Below the pieces are notes generated by a model. It saw nothing but the letters and a program-made list of their open reading frames with translations, was not told the origin of the DNA and made no database searches. Below, piece after piece: positions 1-7,626 of a stretch of 64,000 nucleotides of DNA (the first letter of the stretch is position 1; every line of letters starts with the position of its first letter). Both the position numbers and the translations under genes were made by a program. The DNA comes from Microbacterium invictum (GTDB lineage: Bacteria; Actinomycetota; Actinomycetes; Actinomycetales; Microbacteriaceae). The DNA is taken from positions 248,001 to 312,000 of the forward strand of contig NZ_CP139779.1 in NCBI RefSeq assembly GCF_034421375.1. The letters are read 5' to 3'.

Positions 1-1
1 C

Positions 2-1123
2 GCCGGCGGACAGCCGTGGCTGCTGATGGAGCACTCCACCGGCGCCGTGAACTGGCAGCCGGTGAACCTCGCCAAGGCACCCGGACAGATGACCCGCGAC
101 TCGCTCTCGCACGTCGCCCGCGGTGCCGACGCCGTCTGCTTCTTCCAGTGGCGCGCGTCGCTGCAGGGGTCGGAGAAGTTCCACTCGGCCCTCCTTCCCC
201 ACGCCGGCACCGACAGCGCGCTCTGGCGCGAGGTGCGTGAGCTCGGCGCGCTCGTCAGCCGCCTCGACGAGATCGCCGGCACCACCGTGACCGCCGACGT
301 CGCGATGCTCTTCAGCTGGGAGTCGTGGTGGGCCGCCGACGCCGAGAACCGGCCGAACCACGCGCTCGGCTACCTCGATCAGGTTCACGCGCTCTACGGC
401 GCGCTCCGCGACCTCGGGCACACCGTCGACGTGGTCCGCCCGGGGGCCGACCTCTCGCGCTACCGCCTCGTGGTCGTTCCGGGCCTGCACCTCGTCTCCG
501 ACGCCGACGCCCGTGCGCTCGACGGCGCCGCCGCGACCGGCACCCACGTCATGGTCACTTTCTACAGCGGCATCGTCGACGAGAACGACCGGGTTCGCCC
601 CGGGGGTCACCCCGGCGCCTGGCGCGACCTGCTCGGCGTCCGCGTCGAGGAATTCGCGCCCGTCCTCCCTGGGACCGCGGTTGCCCTCGACACCGGCGCG
701 ACGGCGACGATGTGGACCGAGCGGATGTCGGTGACCGACGCCACGGTCGTGGCGCGGTTCGCCGACGGACCGTCGGCCGGGCTCCCGGCCATCACCTGCC
801 GAACCGGCGGATCGGCCGGCACGGGCGATGCCTGGTACCTGGCGACGCTCCTCGATCCCCCGGCGCTCCGCGAGCTGCTCGCGGCCGCGGCCGAGGCGGC
901 GGGCGTGGTCGCCGAGCCCGGCGCGGGGCGCGGGGTCGACGTCATCCGTCGTCGCGGAGACGACCGCTCCTACCGCTTCGTCATCAACAACACCGACCAG
1001 CCCGTCGAGATCGACGCGTTCGGTGAGGATCTCGTGACCGGGAGCCGCATCACCGGAACGGTCGTCGTTCCCGCGGGGGGCGTCCGTGTCATCCGCGAGC
1101 AGCCGACAGAGGAGACGGCATGA
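2..1123 (+). CDS. Beta-galactosidase, GH42 family (C-terminal part; 5' end outside window)
   Basis: The frame is open from the first base and ends at a TGA at 1121-1123, so this is the C-terminal ~373 residues of a GH42 beta-galactosidase (usual length about 650-700). The first visible codons carry the motif LLMEHSTGAVNW; its Glu (bases 29-31) corresponds to the catalytic nucleophile of the family. The trimerisation (A4) domain follows (about residues 90-290 of the visible part, with VVVPGLHLVSD), then a short beta C-terminal domain. It should hydrolyse beta-galactosides taken up by the importer encoded directly downstream, with which it overlaps by ATGA at 1120. No signal peptide can be judged because the N-terminus is missing. 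Confidence 0.9.
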   Translation, partial: AGGQPWLLMEHSTGAVNWQPVNLAKAPGQMTRDSLSHVARGADAVCFFQWRASLQGSEKFHSALLPHAGTDSALWREVRELGALVSRLDEIAGTTVTADVAMLFSWESWWAADAENRPNHALGYLDQVHALYGALRDLGHTVDVVRPGADLSRYRLVVVPGLHLVSDADARALDGAAATGTHVMVTFYSGIVDENDRVRPGGHPGAWRDLLGVRVEEFAPVLPGTAVALDTGATATMWTERMSVTDATVVARFADGPSAGLPAITCRTGGSAGTGDAWYLATLLDPPALRELLAAAAEAAGVVAEPGAGRGVDVIRRRGDDRSYRFVINNTDQPVEIDAFGEDLVTGSRITGTVVVPAGGVRVIREQPTEETA

Positions 1124-2067
1124 CCACTTCGCCATCCATCGCCGGCACCGCCGGCACGGTCGCGGCGCCCGACGCGCCGGTGCAGAAGCGCAAGCGACCG
1201 CGCGTGCAGAACCCGTGGGCGATCGTCGCCTTCGTGTCGCCGTTCGCGCTAGTCTTCACGCTCTTCTACGTCATTCCCATCGGCTACGCGGTCTGGCAGT
1301 CGCTGCTCGTGGTCGAGCGCGAGGGCACGTTCGGTGAGGCCCGCGAGGTCTTCGGCGGGTTCGCGCAGTACGCGCTGGTGTTCCAGAACGCCGAGTTCTG
1401 GTCATCCGTGGGTCGGGTCTTCCTCTTCGGCGTCGTGCAGGTGCCGGTCATGCTCGGACTCGCGCTGCTGTTCGCCCTGCTGCTGGACTCGCCGCTTCTG
1501 CGGGGGAAGAAGTTCTTCCGCCTGGCGTTCTTCGTCCCGTACGCGGTGCCCGGCGTCATCGCCGCCATCATGTGGGGCTTCCTCTACTCGCCGAACCTGT
1601 CGCCCTTCGAAGCGGTGACGAGCCAGGTCGACTTCCTCTCGTCCGACCTCGTGCTCTGGTCGATCGCGAACGTCGTGACGTGGGTGTTCGTCGGCTACAA
1701 CATGCTGATCATCTACTCGACGCTCCTGGCGATCCCCGGCGACATCTACGAGGCGGCACGCCTCGACGGTGCGGGGCAGGCCCGGATCGCGTGGTCGATC
1801 AAGATCCCGCTCATCCGCCCGGCTCTCGTCCTCACGGGCGTGCTGTCGATCATCGGGACGCTCCAGCTGCTCGCCGAGCCGCAGACCTTTCGGGCGTTCA
1901 GCTCGGCGGTCACCAGCAGCTACACCCCGAACATGACGATCTACGCCACGAGCTCGATCCCCAACGTCTCGCTCGCGGCGGCGTTCTCGGTGGTGCTGGC
2001 GCTGGCGACCTTCGTGCTGTCGTTCACGTTCCTGCGGATCACGAGGCGGAAGGCGGCGGCGTCATGA
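1120..2067 (+). CDS. Sugar ABC transporter permease, MalF/UgpA type
   Basis: 315-residue inner-membrane permease of the carbohydrate-uptake-1 (CUT1) family. Six hydrophobic segments are visible, beginning at about residue 35 (IVAFVSPFALVFTLFYVIP). The EAA loop that contacts the ATPase is present near residue 210 (YEAARLDGAGQARIAWSIKIP). The start ATG overlaps the stop of the beta-galactosidase, and its own stop overlaps the next permease start, so the three are translationally coupled. The likely substrate is a beta-galactoside or galactan fragment, inferred from the neighbouring GH42 enzyme. No ATPase gene is in the visible part of the operon; CUT1 systems in actinobacteria often share one MsiK-like ATPase. 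Confidence 0.92.
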   Translation: MTTSPSIAGTAGTVAAPDAPVQKRKRPRVQNPWAIVAFVSPFALVFTLFYVIPIGYAVWQSLLVVEREGTFGEAREVFGGFAQYALVFQNAEFWSSVGRVFLFGVVQVPVMLGLALLFALLLDSPLLRGKKFFRLAFFVPYAVPGVIAAIMWGFLYSPNLSPFEAVTSQVDFLSSDLVLWSIANVVTWVFVGYNMLIIYSTLLAIPGDIYEAARLDGAGQARIAWSIKIPLIRPALVLTGVLSIIGTLQLLAEPQTFRAFSSAVTSSYTPNMTIYATSSIPNVSLAAAFSVVLALATFVLSFTFLRITRRKAAAS

Positions 2068-2987
2068 CCACGACGACCACGATGACGGCCGTCAACCCGG
2101 CGGCGTCGCGCCGCCGGCGCGGCGGGCAGGACCCGGTATCGAGAGGACCCCGCGAGGGCGTCATCCCCCGCACCGCGGCGTTCCTGGTGATGGGGGTCTT
2201 CACCCTCTACTTCCTCACCCCGATCTGGTGGCTGCTCATCGCCTCCACGAAAGACCGCGACGACCTGTTCAGCACCAACCCGCTGTGGTTCGCCGACTTC
2301 CGGTTCTTCGAGAACGTCGGCGCTCTCGTCGCCTACCGCGACGGGGTGTACCTCCGGTGGCTGCTGAACAGCCTGCTGTACGCCGGGGTCGGCGCCGTGG
2401 TGGCGACCCTGCTGGCCTCGATGTGCGGGTACGCGCTGGCGAAGTACCGGTTCCCGGGCCGCGAGACGCTTTTCAACGTCGTCCTCGGTGGGGTGCTCGT
2501 TCCCGCCACCGCGCTGGCGCTCCCGCTGTTCCTGCTGTTCAGCCAGGTGCAGCTGACGAACACCTTCTGGGCGGTGTTCCTCCCGAGCATCGTCAGCCCG
2601 TTCGGTGTCTATCTGAGCCGCGTCTTCGCCGAGGCATCCGTTCCCGACGAACTGCTCGAGGCGAGCCGCCTGGATGGCGCGGGCGAGATCCGCACCTTCT
2701 TCACGGTGTCGATCCGCCTGATGTTCCCGGCGCTGGTGACGGTCTTCCTCTTCCAGTTCGTCTCCATCTGGAACAACTTCTTCCTGCCGCTGATCATGCT
2801 GCGCAGCGAAGAGCTGTTCCCGGTGACCTACGGCCTCTACGCCTGGAACTCCACGATCAACCAGTTCCCCGAGCTGCGCACCTTCGTGCTCGTCGGGTCG
2901 CTGCTGTCGATCGTCCCCCTGATCATCACGTTCCTGCTGCTTCAGCGGTATTGGCGCACGGGCCTCGGCACCGGCGCGCTGAAGTAA
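2064..2987 (+). CDS. Sugar ABC transporter permease, MalG type
   Basis: 307-residue second permease subunit of the CUT1 importer. The ATG at 2064 overlaps the previous stop (ATGA). After a basic N-terminus of about 35 residues there are six transmembrane segments, starting with AFLVMGVFTLYFLTPIWWLL. The EAA loop reads LLEASRLDGAGEIRTFFTV near residue 200. It forms the heterodimeric channel with the upstream permease. Longer readings of this frame extend upstream into the first permease and are not credible because the MalG-type proteins begin close to the first hydrophobic segment. Confidence 0.92.
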   Translation: MTTTTTMTAVNPAASRRRRGGQDPVSRGPREGVIPRTAAFLVMGVFTLYFLTPIWWLLIASTKDRDDLFSTNPLWFADFRFFENVGALVAYRDGVYLRWLLNSLLYAGVGAVVATLLASMCGYALAKYRFPGRETLFNVVLGGVLVPATALALPLFLLFSQVQLTNTFWAVFLPSIVSPFGVYLSRVFAEASVPDELLEASRLDGAGEIRTFFTVSIRLMFPALVTVFLFQFVSIWNNFFLPLIMLRSEELFPVTYGLYAWNSTINQFPELRTFVLVGSLLSIVPLIITFLLLQRYWRTGLGTGALK

Positions 2988-2995
2988 CACCCCCC

Positions 2996-3015
2996 GCCCG
3001 GGCAGCAACCCGGGC
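2996..3015 (+). promoter_or_regulatory. Intercistronic hairpin between permease and binding-protein genes
   Basis: GCCCGGG (2996-3002), loop CAGCAA, CCCGGGC (3009-3015): a perfect 7-bp stem in the 51-nt gap before the solute-binding protein. Such hairpins can act as mRNA stabilisers or partial terminators that tune binding-protein dosage; the effect here is inference. Confidence 0.4.
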
Positions 3016-3038
3016 ACCACCACCGAGAGAAGGAAACA

Positions 3039-4370
3039 ATGCGTTCAGCGAAACGAGCGGCCGCCGCAGCCCTGCTCACCGTGTCCGCGCTCGCCGTCGC
3101 CGGCTGTGCGGCCGGCGGAGGCTCGGGCAGTGGAGGCGACGCCGCCTCCTGCGAGCCGGCCGGCGAGGATGTCACCCTCACGTTCACCTCGTGGATCCCC
3201 GGCATCGAAGATGCCGTCGCGATGTGGAACGAAGAGAACCCCGACATCCAGGTCGAGGTGCAGACGGGCCCGTCGGGCAACGCCGGCACCTACCAGAACT
3301 TCTTCAACCAGCTCGAGGCCGGCAACGCCCCCGACCTCGGCCAGATCGAGTACGACGCCTTGCCGAACTTCCGCGTGCAGGACGGACTCGTCGACCTCGG
3401 CGCGTGCGAGGACGTGCTCGCCGCCGAGGACCAGTTCCTCGACTGGACCTGGGGCCAGGTCACCCTCGGCACCGAGGACGAGGTCTACGGCATCCCGCAG
3501 GACCAGGGCCCGATGGCGCTGTTCTACCGCAGCGACCTGTTCGAGCAGAACGGCATCCCCGTCCCCACCACGTGGGAGGAGTACCGCGAGGCGGCAGTGC
3601 AGATCCGCGAGCTCGGCGGCTACATCACCAACTTCTCCGACAGCGACATCAACCAGTTCGCCGGCTTCGTCTGGCAGGCCGGCGGTCAGTGGTTCGAGAA
3701 CGACGGCGACGCCTGGACGGTGAACCTCACCGGCGAGGAGTCGACGACGGTCGCCGACTACTGGCAGGACCTCATCGAGAACGATCTCGTCTCGACCTAC
3801 CCCGCGTGGACCGACGAGTGGAACAACGCCTACAACTCCGGCGAGGTCTGGACGTGGAACTCGGCCGTGTGGGGTGCGAACTCCATCCTCTCGGGTGCCC
3901 CCGACACCTCCGGCAACTGGTCGGTGGCCCTGGCCCCGCAGTGGAACGCCGGTGACGAGAAGGCCGGCAACTGGGGCGGCTCGTCCATCGCGGTGTTCAA
4001 CGGCACCGACCACCTCTACGAGGCGGCGAAGTTCGCGCTGTGGCTGAACACCTCGGAAGAGGCGCTCACCTCGCTGAACGAGACCGCGCAGATCTACCCG
4101 GCCACGACGGCCGGCCTCGAGCTGCCGGTGCTGCAGGAGGGTGTGGAGTTCTACGGCGGCCAGCCCATCTACGACGTGTTCGCCCAGGCCGCGACCCAGG
4201 TCGACCCCAACTTCACCTGGGGCCCGACCATGACGCAGACCTACGGTGACGTCTCCGACGGCTTCAAGGCCGCCGCACAGGGCAACGGCACGCTGCTCGA
4301 GGCGCTCGAGGAGGGCCAGGCGGCCACGGTCTCGACGCTCGAGGCGCAGTCGATCCCCGTCGCGGAGTAA
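3039..4370 (+). CDS. Extracellular sugar-binding lipoprotein of the CUT1 importer
   Basis: 443-residue solute-binding protein. Residues 1-23 form a lipoprotein signal with lipobox AVAGC, so the mature protein should be anchored at Cys23 on the outer face of the membrane. The mature part has the family-1 extracellular solute-binding fold (LTFTSWIPGIEDAVAMWNEE near the start). A clear Shine-Dalgarno (AGAAGGA) lies 5 nt before the ATG. It delivers sugar to the two permeases encoded upstream. Gene order is enzyme-permease-permease-binding protein; the binding protein more often comes first in such operons. Confidence 0.93.
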   Translation: MRSAKRAAAAALLTVSALAVAGCAAGGGSGSGGDAASCEPAGEDVTLTFTSWIPGIEDAVAMWNEENPDIQVEVQTGPSGNAGTYQNFFNQLEAGNAPDLGQIEYDALPNFRVQDGLVDLGACEDVLAAEDQFLDWTWGQVTLGTEDEVYGIPQDQGPMALFYRSDLFEQNGIPVPTTWEEYREAAVQIRELGGYITNFSDSDINQFAGFVWQAGGQWFENDGDAWTVNLTGEESTTVADYWQDLIENDLVSTYPAWTDEWNNAYNSGEVWTWNSAVWGANSILSGAPDTSGNWSVALAPQWNAGDEKAGNWGGSSIAVFNGTDHLYEAAKFALWLNTSEEALTSLNETAQIYPATTAGLELPVLQEGVEFYGGQPIYDVFAQAATQVDPNFTWGPTMTQTYGDVSDGFKAAAQGNGTLLEALEEGQAATVSTLEAQSIPVAE

Positions 4371-4380
4371 TGCGCGCCGA

Positions 4381-4408
4381 CCCCGGCGCGGTGTGATCCG
4401 CGCCGGGG
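4381..4408 (+). terminator. Strong hairpin terminator of the sugar operon
   Basis: Perfect 11-bp stem CCCCGGCGCGG / CCGCGCCGGGG with the loop TGTGAT, starting 10 nt after the stop codon at 4370. There is no U tract, as is common in actinobacteria. A second, longer G/C hairpin with a duplicated GCCGGGGCCCCTCTC unit follows immediately (about 4410-4455). Confidence 0.75.
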
Positions 4409-4682
4409 GCCGGGGCCCCTCTCGCCGGGGCCCCTCTCGCCGGGGGCCCCGGCCCGACGAGCCCACCCTTTCCCCCACGTCGCCCGTCCTCTCGCGAGGA
4501 CGCCGCGCCCGACCTCGAGCCCACCCCCCCGACGCCGTCCCCGCGCGACCCGCGCCGGGCGCGCGCCGGGCGGGATCGGGCTGGAGCTCTTTCGAGAAGG
4601 TGGCGCGAATGGCGGGCTTCGTGTGCGCAAGGTCGCCATTTGCGTCACCTTCGTCGGCAGCCGGATGCCGCGGAGCGGCGAG

Positions 4683-5035
4683 GTGGCGAAGCTGGTCGCC
4701 GTCACCCGCTGCCGGCGACCATCTGGGCCACCCGGTTCGGGCGGATCGATCGGGGTGGCGCTATTGGTCGGGGGTGTCACCGGTCGGCGACCAGTTGTGC
4801 CACCGCGATTCGAGTCCGGTGATCGGGGTGGCGCTATTGGTCGGGGGTGGCACCGGTCGGCGACCAGTTGTGCCACCGCGATTCGAGTCCGGTGATCGAG
4901 GTGGCGTGACTGGTCGGGGGTGGCGTCGATGGGACGCCCATTTGGGCCACCGCGATCCGCCCGAGTCGATCCGGGTGGCGCCTTCTGTCGGGGTGGCGCC
5001 TTCTGTCGGGGTGGCGCGTTTGGTCGGGGGTGGCG
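4683..5035. repeat. Tandem array of 49-bp palindromes with 73-bp period (locus 1)
   Basis: GTGGCG recurs at 4683, 4755, 4828, 4901 and 4975 (steps of 72-74), then in shortened copies at 4993 and 5011. Full units are imperfect palindromes of about 49 bp: GTGGC-N6-GGTCG, a loop of about 16 nt, then CGACC-N6-GCCAC. They are separated by about 24 bp that is also conserved (ATTCGAGTCCGGTGATCG in two copies). No credible gene lies between 4409 and 5108. The same palindrome family occurs at 12.69-12.97 kb. Confidence 0.85.
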
Positions 5036-5108
5036 TCGAGGGGCGCGGCTGCGAACCCGCTCGCGCAACCCCGGGCTTCGGGGCACCCCGGCCGGGCAGA
5101 ATGACCCC

Positions 5109-5843
5109 ATGAGGTTCGTTCGCGCAGGACTGTACCTGGTGCAGGCGATCGTCGTCGGCGTCGTGATCACGCTGACCGGCATGCCCGCCACCGGCGAGGT
5201 GACGGCGCGCCTGGGGGGAACGGATGTCGCGATCGCGACCGTCCACGCCGGGTGGGCCACCGTGGTGCTCCTCGCCTTCGGCGCACTCGTCGACGCCGCC
5301 GTGGCGCGGGTCGAGCCCCTCGCCACGCGCGCGCGCCTGGTCACCTGGATCGGCTGGTCGCAGCTGTCGGGCGTCGCGGTGTTCCTCATCGCCCAGCTGA
5401 ACAGCATCACCGAGCTGACGACCCTCGTCGCGCTCTATGCCCTCACCGCGGGCGCGGTGATGCTGCTCGCCCTCGACGGCGCTCTCGTCGCCCCGCGCCT
5501 CGAGCTCCCGGCGCCGCCCCGCGATGGCCGCGCGCCCGGGGACGCCGCCGACGCCCCCGCCACGACCCGCGGCATCCGGGGTCTCCGTCGCCCCGCGGCG
5601 CTCGCCGCCGTCATCGGCATCGTGCCCTGGGGGCTCATCGCATTCGCGCAGATCGGCGCGGGCCTCGTCGGCGGCGATCCGATCGGACTCGCGACGCGCA
5701 TCGTCACGCTCGTCGTGCTCGCGCTGTCGATCGCGGTGTGGTTCCGGGGCTGGTTCCGCCCCGCGGACGCCGACGCTCCCGGCATCCTTCCCCTTATCGC
5801 GACGACCGCGCTCGCCTGGGGGGTGGTACTCGCCGCCGGCTGA
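5109..5843 (+). CDS. Hypothetical polytopic membrane protein
   Basis: 244 residues, not recognised. The N-terminus MRFVRAGLYLVQAIVVGVV leads into the first of about six or seven hydrophobic helices. A Pro/Asp-rich loop (about residues 140-158, LELPAPPRDGRAPGD) separates an N-terminal block of four helices from the C-terminal block. It stands alone between a repeat array and a convergently transcribed aldehyde dehydrogenase gene. The ATG at 5109 is preceded by CAGAAT-N6, a weak leaderless-type box. Size and topology recall heliorhodopsins, but no retinal-binding lysine is present in the last helix, so that assignment is not supported. Confidence 0.7.
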   Translation: MRFVRAGLYLVQAIVVGVVITLTGMPATGEVTARLGGTDVAIATVHAGWATVVLLAFGALVDAAVARVEPLATRARLVTWIGWSQLSGVAVFLIAQLNSITELTTLVALYALTAGAVMLLALDGALVAPRLELPAPPRDGRAPGDAADAPATTRGIRGLRRPAALAAVIGIVPWGLIAFAQIGAGLVGGDPIGLATRIVTLVVLALSIAVWFRGWFRPADADAPGILPLIATTALAWGVVLAAG

Positions 5844-5850
5844 GCCCGAC

Positions 5851-5895
5851 CGGCTCACGACACCGCGCCTGAGCCCGCCGGCTCACGACACCGCG
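5851..5895. repeat. Twin direct repeat between convergent genes
   Basis: CGGCTCACGACACCGCG occurs at 5851-5867 and again at 5879-5895 (28-bp step). Each copy is preceded by GAGCC, giving small GAGCC/GGCTC hairpins. Located between two convergent stop codons, it may serve as a bidirectional terminator. Confidence 0.5.
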
Positions 5896-5896
5896 A

Positions 5897-7603
5897 CTAG
5901 GCCCGGAACGCCCGCAGCATCGTCTTCGCCAGCGCCGGCCACCGCCGGTGCATGCGGAACCGCGTGAACCCCTCGCTGACGGTCGCGCCGGTTCGCGACG
6001 AGACGAACCACGGCGGCTTCGGCAGCACCGAAAAGCGGCCGCCGCGCACGAGCGCCGAGAGCGACCGTGGGAACGGCCGGAACGGACCGCGCGCGACCGA
6101 CCGCTCCACGTCGTCGAGGAGCAGCGCGTTGTGCACGATGCCGATGCCGCTCCCTACGTCCTGCAGGGTTCCGCCGGGGAAGGCGCTCCACGTGAGGGTG
6201 GGGGTGAGGAAGACGAACGCCGTCCAGGCGTTGATCGCGATCGCGCCGTACCGCAGGTCGGCTAGCGCGCGTTCGACGCCGTCGCCGAGAGCCGCCTCGG
6301 TCGCCGGGTCGATCAGGATGTTCGCCCCCAGCGACCCGGTCAGCCGCTCGTTCGCGTGCGCGACCGCGGCGTCGAGGAACTGCTGGCCGACGCCGGGGAG
6401 CGAGATGACTCCGAGGACCGGTGCGAAGTACTCCGTCTCCTCGATCGGTCCGGGCACGACGCCCGCCTCCGTCTGCACCAGCAGCCGGGTGCCGTCGGCG
6501 CACCACAGCGCGTCGGGGTACGCCGCCGCGGCGGCATCCATCCGCTCCGCACTGCCGGGGTACCAGGACGTCCGGGTCGGCGCGCGGTCGTACGCGCCCC
6601 GCAGCGCGGCGAGGAACTGCCCGCGCTGCGGCCAGTCGCGGCTGATGAGCACGACCTGGCCGGCGATGCAGTTGTGCCCGGCGTTCTGCAGGCGCATGGT
6701 CGCGATGTGCTCGGCCTGGAAGCGGATGTCGGCAGCCGACCATTCGCCGGGTACGACGATGATCGGCGAGACCCCGCCGAGTTCTGCGGTGATCGGCTTC
6801 TTCAGCGCGGGCCTGTTCTCGCGACGGCGGCGACGGGCCTGCGGCCCGTCGCCCCACACGATCCGCTCGAAGGTCGCCGCAGAGCCGGTGATGTGCACGT
6901 GGTCGATGCCGCGGTGCGTCGTGAGAGCGGCGCCCACCTCGGGTCCGCCGGCGATCACGCGGAGGAATCCCGGTTCGATCAGCGGCGCGAGCGCGCGGGT
7001 GAAGACCGGCAGCAGCGCCTCCTGCGTCGGGTTGAGCTTCAGCATCACGACCCGGTTGTGGGCGAACAGCTCGTAGAGCACGTCGGCGACCGGGATCGAC
7101 GTCACGTTGCCGGCGCCGAGCACGAGACCGACGCCGCCGGGGGTTCCGGGGGAGCGCTGGGCGAGACCTGCCCTTTCCCGGGCCTCGGCCTCGGTGACCC
7201 CCGGCTTGAGCCACACCTCGCCGGTGAAGCCCGACAGCAGCACGGAGTCGATCGGGCGGAGCGGAAAGGCGGCCACCCGTACCCGCCCCCCGGGCGCGGA
7301 GCCGACTCGCACCCCGTCGAGCGGATTGCCGCCTCCTGCCAACCGGTGGAGGGTCGCGGTCAGCGCGTCGACGAGTTCGATCGCGCCGTAGGGACCCGAC
7401 AGCCACTCCTCGCCGCGGAGCGGGTGCCCGGGATCGAGACCCTTCGACTGTGCTGCCGCGGCGGCCCAGTCGGGCGCGGTGTCGCTCATGGTTGCGTGCA
7501 CCCGGCCGAGGAGGCGGGCGCGCTGCGACAGGGTCAGCGCGGTCCAGGCGCGCGATCCCTCGCGCAGGTCGTCGAGGGCGACGTCGATGTCAGGTGCCGG
7601 CAC
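5897..7603 (-). CDS. Aldehyde dehydrogenase family protein (long, 568 aa)
   Basis: NAD(P)-dependent aldehyde dehydrogenase superfamily member. The catalytic Cys lies in NAGHNCIAGQ (about residue 328) and the general-base Glu region reads TAELGGVSPII. The nucleotide-binding segment GGVGLVLGAGNVTSIPVADV is around residue 155. At 568 residues it exceeds the usual ~480-500, with an extended N-terminus and a basic C-terminal tail. Its GTG start is preceded by TAGGCT-N6, so it can be transcribed as a leaderless mRNA independently of kynU, 23 bp upstream. Co-location with kynA/kynU suggests a link to tryptophan catabolism, but the visible pathway ends at anthranilate and makes no obvious aldehyde; the substrate is unknown. 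Confidence 0.85.
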   Translation of the reverse strand: MPAPDIDVALDDLREGSRAWTALTLSQRARLLGRVHATMSDTAPDWAAAAAQSKGLDPGHPLRGEEWLSGPYGAIELVDALTATLHRLAGGGNPLDGVRVGSAPGGRVRVAAFPLRPIDSVLLSGFTGEVWLKPGVTEAEARERAGLAQRSPGTPGGVGLVLGAGNVTSIPVADVLYELFAHNRVVMLKLNPTQEALLPVFTRALAPLIEPGFLRVIAGGPEVGAALTTHRGIDHVHITGSAATFERIVWGDGPQARRRRRENRPALKKPITAELGGVSPIIVVPGEWSAADIRFQAEHIATMRLQNAGHNCIAGQVVLISRDWPQRGQFLAALRGAYDRAPTRTSWYPGSAERMDAAAAAYPDALWCADGTRLLVQTEAGVVPGPIEETEYFAPVLGVISLPGVGQQFLDAAVAHANERLTGSLGANILIDPATEAALGDGVERALADLRYGAIAINAWTAFVFLTPTLTWSAFPGGTLQDVGSGIGIVHNALLLDDVERSVARGPFRPFPRSLSALVRGGRFSVLPKPPWFVSSRTGATVSEGFTRFRMHRRWPALAKTMLRAFRA

Positions 7604-7609
7604 GCGCCC

Positions 7610-7615
7610 AGCCTA
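7610..7615 (-). promoter_or_regulatory. Leaderless-type -10 box of the aldehyde dehydrogenase gene
   Basis: On the minus strand TAGGCT is followed by 6 nt and then the GTG start at 7603, so transcription would begin at or next to the start codon. Confidence 0.5.
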
Positions 7616-7626
7616 GGTGGTGCGAT

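Noticed and set aside
5109..5843. Heliorhodopsin-like protein
   Set aside because: Size and helix number fit, but no lysine is present in the last helix and the family motifs are absent.
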